A stretch of DNA of 64,000 bases, taken from NCBI RefSeq assembly GCF_002074055.1, contig NZ_CP014619.1, positions 558,001 to 622,000 of the forward strand. Direction: 5' to 3'. This document shows positions 58,155 through 64,000 of the stretch, piece by piece (the stretch's first letter is position 1; each line of letters begins with the position of its first letter). The notes below the pieces were generated by a model that searched no databases, was not told the origin of the DNA, and was given only the letters and a program-made list of their open reading frames with translations. This DNA comes from Frondihabitans sp. 762G35. GTDB taxonomy: Bacteria > Actinomycetota > Actinomycetes > Actinomycetales > Microbacteriaceae. Both the position numbers and the translations under genes were made by a program.

Positions 58155-60725
58155 ATGTCTGACGCCCCCCTCGCCGCCCTTCTCTCGGAGTACTACGGTC
58201 CGAACGACACCAAGGGCGACGGCGCGTTCGACGCCGACCAGGTCTACACCGACTTCGCCTCGTGGGCGGAGTCGCGCGGCCTACCGCTCTACCCTGCCCA
58301 GGACGAGGCGATGATCGAGCTCGTCTCCGGCGCCTCTGTCGTCCTCAGCACCCCGACCGGCACGGGCAAGTCGCTCGTCGCGGCGGGCGCGCACTTCGTG
58401 GCGCTCGCGCAGGGCAAGCGGAGCTTCTACACGGCCCCCATCAAGGCGCTGGTCAGCGAGAAGTTCTTCGCGCTCGTCGAGCTGTTCGGGCCGGAGAACG
58501 TCGGGATGGTCACCGGCGACTCGTCGGTCAACTCCGACGCGCCGATCATCTGCTGCACCGCCGAGATCCTGGCGAACCTCGCCCTGCGGCACGGAGCCGA
58601 CTCCGACGTCGAGCAGGTCGTCATGGACGAGTTCCACTTCTACGCGGACCCGTCGAGGGGCTGGGCCTGGCAGGTCCCGCTGCTCCTGCTGCCCCGCGTC
58701 CAGTTCCTGCTGATGTCGGCGACCCTCGGCGACGTCTCGCCCATCACGACGGACCTCGAGCGTCGCACGGGCCGTCCGGTCGCCCTCGTGACCGGCGTCG
58801 AGCGCCCCGTGCCGCTGCACTACTTCTACGCGACGACGCCCGTGCACGAGACCGTCGAGGAGCTCCTCGCGACGGGCGAGGCGCCGATCTACGTCGTCCA
58901 CTTCTCGCAGGCCGCGGCCCTGGAGCGCGCGCAGGCCCTCTCCAGCATCAAGATCGCGTCGCGGGAGCAGCGCGACGAGATCGCCGAGCTCATCGCGGGG
59001 TTCCGCTTCAGCACCGGCTTCGGGAAGACGCTCAACCGTCTCGTCCGGGCGGGGATCGGCGTCCACCACGCCGGCATGCTGCCGAAGTACCGCCGCCTCG
59101 TGGAGCAGCTCGCTCAACGGGGGCTCCTGCGCGTCATCTGCGGAACCGACACCCTCGGGGTCGGCATCAACGTCCCGATCCGGACCGTCCTCCTGACCGC
59201 TCTCACCAAGTACGACGGCACGCGGATGCGGCAGCTCAGCGCCCGCGAGTTCCACCAGGTCGCCGGTCGCGCCGGCAGGGCGGGCTACGACACCGCGGGC
59301 ACGGTCACGCTCGAGGCACCCGAGCACGAGATCGACAACCTCCAGGCCATCAAGAAGGCCGGCGACGACGCGAAGAAGAAGCGCAAGATCATCCGCAAGC
59401 GCGCTCCCGACGGCTTCGTCAGCTGGGGCGAGCCCTCGTTCTTCAAGCTGATCGACGCAGAGCCGGAGCCGCTGGTCTCGCGCATGCAGATCACCCACGC
59501 CATGCTCCTCAACGTGATCGGTCGCGGGGGCGACGCGTTCGCGAACGTGCGATCGCTGGTCTTCGACAACCACTCCACGAAGGCGGAGCGCTTCGCCCTC
59601 GCGCGCCAGGCGATCTCGCTCTACCGGTCGCTGCGGGAGGCCGGGATCGTCGAGCAGGTGCCCGGGGTGCCGAGCGCGACCGACCCGGATCCTGCGCCCA
59701 CCATCAGCCTGACCGTCGACCTGCAGCCGAACTTCGCGCTCAACCAGCCGCTGTCGCCGTTCGCGCTGGCGGCCTTCGAGGTCCTCGACCAGGAGGCGCC
59801 GAGCTACGCCCTCGACATGGTCTCCGTCGTCGAGTCCACCCTCGACGACCCGCGCCCGATCCTGTCGCAGCAGCAGTTCAAGGCCCGCGGCGAGGCGGTC
59901 GCGGCCATGAAGCAGGAGGGCATCGAGTACGAGCAGCGGATGGAGCTCCTCGAGGAGGTCACCTGGCCGAAGCCCCTCGACGAACTCCTGTCGGCCCTGT
60001 TCGAGACCTACAAGGCGTCGCAGCCGTGGATCGGCGACTTCGAGCTGTCGCCGAAGTCGGTCGTCCGCGATCTCTACGAGCGCGCGATGACCTTCACCGA
60101 CTTCGTGAACTTCTACGGTCTCGCACGCTCGGAGGGGCTAGTCCTCCGCTACCTCTCCGACGCGTACCGGGCGCTGCGGCAGACGATCCCGAACGAGGCG
60201 AAGTCCGACGACCTGCTCGACATCATCGAGTGGCTCGGCGAGCTCGTGCGGCAGGTCGACTCCTCCCTCCTCGACGAGTGGGAGGAGATGGTCAACCCGA
60301 CCGAGGTCGCCTCGCACGAGGCGATCGTCCCGCCCGTGCTCCGGACCCTCACGGGCAACCACCGGGCCTTCCGCGTGCTCGTGCGCAACGAGCTGTTCCG
60401 TCGCGTGCAGCTCGCCGCCCTCGACGACGCGACGGCGCTCGGCGAGCTGGATGCCGCGGCCGGGTTCGACGCCGACGCGTGGGGCGAGGCGCTCGACCGC
60501 TACTACGACGAGTACGACACGATCGGCACGGGACCGGCGGCGCGCGGAGCCGCGATGCTCGTCGTCGACGAGGGCGTGACGGCGTGGCAGGTGCGGCAGA
60601 TCTTCGACGACCCGGCGGGCGACCACGACTGGGGTATCACGGGCACGGTCGACCTGGCCGAGTCGAACGAGCAGGGCGTCGCCGTCCTGCGCGTGACGGC
60701 CGTCGGGCCGCAGGCCGCCGTCTAG
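58155..60725 (+). CDS. DEAD/DEAH-box helicase with DUF3516 (Ski2/HelY-like)
   Basis: The ATG at 58155 gives 856 residues. Motifs in order are Walker A TPTGTGKS (66-73), DEFH (158-161), SAT (near 182), and GRAGRAGYDTAG in motif VI. The C-terminal half is the DUF3516 domain. The DEFH box and domain order resemble the Ski2-like group that includes mycobacterial HelY, so it likely unwinds RNA or structured nucleic acid. It stands alone and is followed by rnhA in the opposite orientation. Confidence 0.92.
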   Translation: MSDAPLAALLSEYYGPNDTKGDGAFDADQVYTDFASWAESRGLPLYPAQDEAMIELVSGASVVLSTPTGTGKSLVAAGAHFVALAQGKRSFYTAPIKALVSEKFFALVELFGPENVGMVTGDSSVNSDAPIICCTAEILANLALRHGADSDVEQVVMDEFHFYADPSRGWAWQVPLLLLPRVQFLLMSATLGDVSPITTDLERRTGRPVALVTGVERPVPLHYFYATTPVHETVEELLATGEAPIYVVHFSQAAALERAQALSSIKIASREQRDEIAELIAGFRFSTGFGKTLNRLVRAGIGVHHAGMLPKYRRLVEQLAQRGLLRVICGTDTLGVGINVPIRTVLLTALTKYDGTRMRQLSAREFHQVAGRAGRAGYDTAGTVTLEAPEHEIDNLQAIKKAGDDAKKKRKIIRKRAPDGFVSWGEPSFFKLIDAEPEPLVSRMQITHAMLLNVIGRGGDAFANVRSLVFDNHSTKAERFALARQAISLYRSLREAGIVEQVPGVPSATDPDPAPTISLTVDLQPNFALNQPLSPFALAAFEVLDQEAPSYALDMVSVVESTLDDPRPILSQQQFKARGEAVAAMKQEGIEYEQRMELLEEVTWPKPLDELLSALFETYKASQPWIGDFELSPKSVVRDLYERAMTFTDFVNFYGLARSEGLVLRYLSDAYRALRQTIPNEAKSDDLLDIIEWLGELVRQVDSSLLDEWEEMVNPTEVASHEAIVPPVLRTLTGNHRAFRVLVRNELFRRVQLAALDDATALGELDAAAGFDADAWGEALDRYYDEYDTIGTGPAARGAAMLVVDEGVTAWQVRQIFDDPAGDHDWGITGTVDLAESNEQGVAVLRVTAVGPQAAV

Positions 60726-60768
60726 CGCCCGGCGGGTCGCGGCCCCGGGCCGGTGGGCGGCGGAGCGC

Positions 60769-61293
60769 CTAGAACAGGGTCGCAGGAGCCTCGGGCTCGG
60801 CGGCCACGGAGGCCACCGTGGTCACGGGCTTGCCCGGCCACCCCGGACCGCTCGGCACCGCGCGCTTCGCCTGGAACGCCTCGGCCGCCGTCCGCGCGCG
60901 GATGTCGGCCGCCTCGTTCATCTCGTGACCGATGTGGCCCTTGACCCACTCGAAGCGGACCTTCCGGCCCTGGAGCGCGAGGTCGAGCTCCTTGATGATC
61001 TCGACGTTCATGACGGGCTTGCCGTCGGCCTTGCGCCAGCCCTTGCGCTTCCAGCCGGCCATCCACTCGGTGCAGGCCTTGATCACGTACTGGCTGTCGC
61101 AGAGGATGTGGAGGTCGTCGTCCTCGTCGACCGTGGCCCGCAGGAGCTCGAGCACGGCCGTCAGCTCACCGACGTTGTTGGTGTTCCTCGGCCACCCGCC
61201 CGCCGCCCAGCGGTCGTCGTCGACGTACCACGCCCATCCTGCGGGCCCGGGGTTGCCGAGGGCGGAACCGTCTGCTGCGGCGCGAATCGTCAT
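60769..61293 (-). CDS. rnhA: Ribonuclease HI
   Basis: This 174-residue enzyme removes RNA from RNA/DNA hybrids. The catalytic carboxylates D8 (ADGSALGNPG), E43 (VGELTAV), D66 (CDSQYV) and D130 (NEAAD) and the handle region WKRKGWRKADGKPV are all present. An Ala/Pro-rich C-terminal tail of about 40 residues follows the core. It converges on the DUF3516 helicase gene with a 43-bp gap. Confidence 0.95.
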   Translation of the reverse strand: MTIRAAADGSALGNPGPAGWAWYVDDDRWAAGGWPRNTNNVGELTAVLELLRATVDEDDDLHILCDSQYVIKACTEWMAGWKRKGWRKADGKPVMNVEIIKELDLALQGRKVRFEWVKGHIGHEMNEAADIRARTAAEAFQAKRAVPSGPGWPGKPVTTVASVAAEPEAPATLF

Positions 61294-61341
61294 GGTGACT
61301 CCTTGCTGGTGCGAGCTTCCACGGTAGCGGCAAGCACGGGG

Positions 61342-62172
61342 TCAGCCGACCTCGTCGGGGTGCGAGCCGACGCGCTCTCCGGAGTCGAGGGCGTCGATCG
61401 AGGCCATGTCGTCGGGGGAGAGCTCGAACGAGAAGACGTCGAAGTTCTCGGCGATCCGCGAGGGCGTCACCGACTTCGGGATGACCACGAGACCCGACTG
61501 GAGGTGCCAGCGGATCACGACCTGGGCGGTCGAGACGCCGTGTTCCGCGGCGAGCGACAGGAGGAGCGGGTCGTCGAGGATGCGGCCGCGCGCGAGCGGC
61601 GACCAGGCCTCCGTCACGATGTGGCGGGCGTCGCCGAAGGCCCGCAGCTCGCGCTGCTGGAGCCACGGCTGCACCTCGATCTGATTGATGACCGGCACCA
61701 CGTCGGTCTCGCCCAGGAGCCGCTCGAGGTGGTGCGTCTGGAAGTTCGAGACGCCGATCGAGCGCGCCCGCCCCTCCTGCCGGATCCTCTCGAGGGCGCG
61801 GTAGGTCTCGACGTAGAGGTCCTGCCGCGGGGCCGGCCAGTGGATGAGGTAGAGGTCGACGACGTCGAGGTCGAGGCGCTTCATGCTGCGATCGAAGGAG
61901 GCGAGGGTGCTCTCGAAGCCCTGCTGGTCGTTCCAGACCTTCGTGGTGACGAAGACGTCGTCGCGCGGGACGCCCGAGTCGCGGAGCGCGCGCCCCACGC
62001 CGGCCTCGTTGCCGTAGTACTCGGCCGTGTCGAGGTGGCGGTAGCCGACCTCGAGGGCGGTCGAGACGGCGCGCTCCGCCTCGTCGTCGTCGACCTTGTA
62101 GACCCCGAGCCCGAGCTGCGGGATGGCGTTGCCGTCGTTGAGTCGGACGGCGGGGACGGCGTGGGAGGTCAT
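61342..62172 (-). CDS. Aldo/keto reductase
   Basis: The start at 62172 gives 276 residues; the longer frame upstream is antisense to the MFS gene and lacks sense. The tetrad D48, Y53, K78 and H111 and the sequence YRHLDTAEYYGNEAGVGRAL, VFVTTKVW, LIHWPAP and PKSVTPSRI are typical of AKR5-type 2,5-diketo-D-gluconate reductases. It probably reduces ketoses or aldehydes with NADPH. It lies 26 bp downstream of the MFS exporter gene and may share its transcript. Confidence 0.93.
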   Translation of the reverse strand: MTSHAVPAVRLNDGNAIPQLGLGVYKVDDDEAERAVSTALEVGYRHLDTAEYYGNEAGVGRALRDSGVPRDDVFVTTKVWNDQQGFESTLASFDRSMKRLDLDVVDLYLIHWPAPRQDLYVETYRALERIRQEGRARSIGVSNFQTHHLERLLGETDVVPVINQIEVQPWLQQRELRAFGDARHIVTEAWSPLARGRILDDPLLLSLAAEHGVSTAQVVIRWHLQSGLVVIPKSVTPSRIAENFDVFSFELSPDDMASIDALDSGERVGSHPDEVG

Positions 62173-62198
62173 GCCACGATTATCCGCTCCGGTGCCCG

Positions 62199-63410
62199 TC
62201 AGCTCGCCTGGACGGGGACCGGCTCGGTGTCGGCGAGCGGACTGGCGTCCGTCCCCCGGAGGTCGGGCAGCACGCGCTGGAAGATCACCGGCACCAGGAC
62301 GCCCAGCACGGCGAACCCGCCGGCGACGAGGAGGCCGCCGAGGGTGCCCAGTCGGTCGATCATGATGCCGGCGACGGCGGACCCCAGAGCGGCGCCGATG
62401 AGCTGGCCCGTGCCGGACCAGCCGTACGCCTCCGCCGTGTCGCTGAAGCGGACGCTCGAGGAGATGATCGCGAACATCACGGCGAGGGCCGGGGCGATGC
62501 CGACTCCGGCCACCAGGAGCGTCGCGCTCAGCCACCAGAAATTGGTCGGCATGACGGAGGTGAGGGCGATCCCGACCACGACCACCGCCATGCGGATCGG
62601 GAGGGCCCACGGCCCGACGGGGAGGTGACCGAGGGCGAGGCCGCCGATGAGGGAGCCGACGGCGAAGATCGCGAGCACGAAACCGCTGTTCGGGCTTCCG
62701 TCGCCGAACGCGCTGATGACGCCGGCCTCGACGGCGGCGCAGGTGCCGATGAGGAGGAAGCCCGTGATGGTCGACAGCAGCACGGTCGGGCGGGTCAGGA
62801 CCTTGCCGAACGAGCGCTTGCTCCGCGGGATCCGGACCCGGCCGACCTCGGGCGAGGCGATGAACCAGATTCCTCCGCCGATCAGGAACGTCGCCGCGAC
62901 GAGGATGGCCGCCACGGTGCTGATCTGCGTGCCGACGAAGGTCGTGATGACGGGGCCCGCGACCCAGATGATCTCCTGCGCCGAGGCGTCGAGCGAGAAC
63001 AGCGGGGTGAGCTGCGTGGAGTTGACCATCTTCGGATAGATGGTGCGCACGGCGGGCTGGACCGGCGGCACGCTCACCCCGGCGAGGAACCCGACGAGCA
63101 TGTAGAAGGGGAGCGTCATCGTGACGACGGCGAAGACGACGAGGCTCGAGACGCAGACGGCGAGGGTCAGCAGGAGCACGGGCCGCATGCCCCACTGCCC
63201 CATCCACCGACTGGTGAGCGGGCCCGAGATGGCCTGGCCGACGCTCGTCGCGGCCAGGACGGCTCCTGCCGCCCCGTACGAGTGCGTGATGTGCTCGACG
63301 TGCAGGAGGAAGGCCAGCGAGAGCATGCCGAAGGGGAACCGGGCAGTCAGCTGGGCAGCGATGATGCGAGCGACTCCCGGGGTCGTCAGAAGATTGGAGT
63401 AGGCGCCCAC
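62199..63410 (-). CDS. Major facilitator superfamily transporter
   Basis: This 403-residue protein has twelve hydrophobic segments and the MFS loop motif between TM2 and TM3 (SGPLTSRWMGQWGMRPVLLL). The C-terminal half has the pattern of drug- or sugar-type exporters (GQLIGAALGSAVAGIMIDRLGTLGGLL). It starts at GTG 63410. Function is probably efflux; substrate is unknown. It is upstream of the AKR gene in the same direction. Confidence 0.9.
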   Translation of the reverse strand: MGAYSNLLTTPGVARIIAAQLTARFPFGMLSLAFLLHVEHITHSYGAAGAVLAATSVGQAISGPLTSRWMGQWGMRPVLLLTLAVCVSSLVVFAVVTMTLPFYMLVGFLAGVSVPPVQPAVRTIYPKMVNSTQLTPLFSLDASAQEIIWVAGPVITTFVGTQISTVAAILVAATFLIGGGIWFIASPEVGRVRIPRSKRSFGKVLTRPTVLLSTITGFLLIGTCAAVEAGVISAFGDGSPNSGFVLAIFAVGSLIGGLALGHLPVGPWALPIRMAVVVVGIALTSVMPTNFWWLSATLLVAGVGIAPALAVMFAIISSSVRFSDTAEAYGWSGTGQLIGAALGSAVAGIMIDRLGTLGGLLVAGGFAVLGVLVPVIFQRVLPDLRGTDASPLADTEPVPVQAS

Positions 63411-63500
63411 GAGGCATCCAGTCTATTGAGGGGGTGCCGCGGCGACCAAGGCGGGCGCCGGAGGCGACACGCCGTGTCCGCGAATCGGAGTCGGGCCGGG

Positions 63501-63509
63501 TTATCCACA
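63501..63509 (+). promoter_or_regulatory. DnaA box TTATCCACA
   Basis: A perfect consensus DnaA 9-mer lies 214 bp before nrdH. A second, in the opposite orientation, is at 63591, and a degenerate GGGGATAA lies between them. Confidence 0.65.
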
Positions 63510-63590
63510 GCGGGGAGTGTCGGAGGTGGGGAGGAAGCTGTGCACAGAGCCGATTTTCCGGGGATAACCCTCCCCAGACAGGGGAATGCC

Positions 63591-63599
63591 TGTGGATAA
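63591..63599 (-). promoter_or_regulatory. DnaA box (TGTGGATAA)
   Basis: This is a perfect reverse-strand DnaA box, 90 bp from the first, inside the 304-bp intergenic region between the MFS and nrdH genes. Confidence 0.65.
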
Positions 63600-63627
63600 T
63601 CATCGGTTGGTAATTACACGGCTGTAA

Positions 63628-63675
63628 CACATCATCTAGTTGTGCCTTCCGATGTCGGCCCCTAGATGTAGTATC
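63628..63675 (+). promoter_or_regulatory. NrdR-box-like pair upstream of nrdH
   Basis: CACATCATCTAGTTGTG (63628-63644) and CCCCTAGATGTAGTATC (63659-63675) start 31 bp apart and both show the CTAG/TAG-type core with CACA/TGTG or partly symmetric arms of NrdR boxes. NrdR represses ribonucleotide reductase operons at paired sites with such spacing. Confidence 0.5.
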
Positions 63676-63714
63676 GACACGCACCACCAACCACACGACT
63701 TCTCGGGGAGAAAC

Positions 63715-63948
63715 ATGGCAATCACCGTCTACACCAAGCCGTCCTGCGTCCAGTGCACGGCCACCTACCGCGCCCTCGACAACAAGGGCATCGAGTACGA
63801 GGTCTTCGACGTCTCCGTCGACGACAAGGCCCTCGAGACCGTCAAGGCGCTCGGTTACCTGCAGGCTCCCGTCGTCGTCACCGACGAAGACCACTGGTCC
63901 GGCTTCCGCCCCGACAAGATCGCCGCTCTCGGCGCTGCGATCGCGTAA
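63715..63948 (+). CDS. nrdH: Glutaredoxin-like protein NrdH
   Basis: This 77-residue protein begins MAITVYTKPSCVQC and has the redox motif C11-V-Q-C14 and the GFRPDKI C-terminal signature of NrdH. It reduces class Ib ribonucleotide reductase with thioredoxin reductase. The start follows GGGGAGAAAC. The nrdI and nrdEF genes should follow but lie beyond the window. The upstream region has DnaA boxes and NrdR-like sites. Confidence 0.95.
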   Translation: MAITVYTKPSCVQCTATYRALDNKGIEYEVFDVSVDDKALETVKALGYLQAPVVVTDEDHWSGFRPDKIAALGAAIA

Positions 63949-64000
63949 GCACCCCGCCGGGGGCCGGGCATCCGCTCCGGTACTCCCCGCTTCATCGGCC

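Noticed and set aside
63411-63714. Replication origin
   Set aside because: There are only two good DnaA boxes and no dnaA, dnaN or AT-rich unwinding element nearby; a regulatory role for nrdH is more likely.

Overview
The window is about 64 kb of high-GC DNA from an actinobacterium, most likely a member of the Microbacteriaceae. The basis is codon use, the LAxTG sortase signal, a SepX/GlpR-type division protein beside galU, a DUF3516 helicase, DUF3072 and DUF4166 proteins, and many GTG starts with GTGA/ATGA overlaps. The genus cannot be set from sequence reading alone.

Left accessory region (1-8 kb): the window opens inside an integrated element whose visible end holds a probable repressor tail, an ImmA/IrrE protease and a tyrosine integrase. 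Short direct and inverted repeats follow, then a 3' tRNA-Arg(CCT) fragment that looks like an attachment site. Just outside lies a second accessory patch: a lipoprotein, a membrane protein, a SUKH protein, a 31-residue acidic peptide coupled to an HNH nuclease, and an overlapping MazG / GIY-YIG-DUF2075 pair. The last two units are candidate phage-defence modules.

Metabolic islands (8-31 kb): a cupin and an LAYTG-anchored surface protein come first. A GntR-controlled ketose-kinase operon (class II aldolase, HAD, DhaL, DhaK, GlcG-like) follows, then a lipoprotein/secreted beta-rich pair. An amine/amide uptake unit (APC permease, nitrilase, LysR) faces a histidinol-dehydrogenase-like gene, and both carry the same ATAG-N7-CTAT site. 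After these come a GT2 synthase coupled to a GH18 hydrolase, AraC and TetR regulators, a GH32/kinase pair and a flavin reductase.

Core-like right half (30-64 kb): this part has lepB, an acyltransferase, ppc, and a ChvE-type sugar ABC operon with a LacI-type operator and a seven-codon upstream ORF. It continues with a YihY protein, ohrR-osmC, a CsbD protein and an SGNH-like/GAF fusion. Next are an epimerase/DUF4166/DUF1508 chain (DUF4166 perhaps starting at CTG) and a domesticated transposase-type DNA-binding protein. A very large SF1-helicase-like protein has lost its Walker A lysine and Walker B glutamate. Then come REP-like hairpins, mscL, an FmdB protein, 5-formyl-THF cyclo-ligase, galU, a GNAT enzyme, sepX, tRNA-Ala(CGC), two aldo/keto reductases, a methyltransferase, a DUF3516 helicase, rnhA and an MFS exporter. 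The window ends with nrdH, whose upstream region has two perfect DnaA boxes and NrdR-box-like palindromes.

No rRNA, CRISPR array, complete insertion sequence or recognisable riboswitch was seen.
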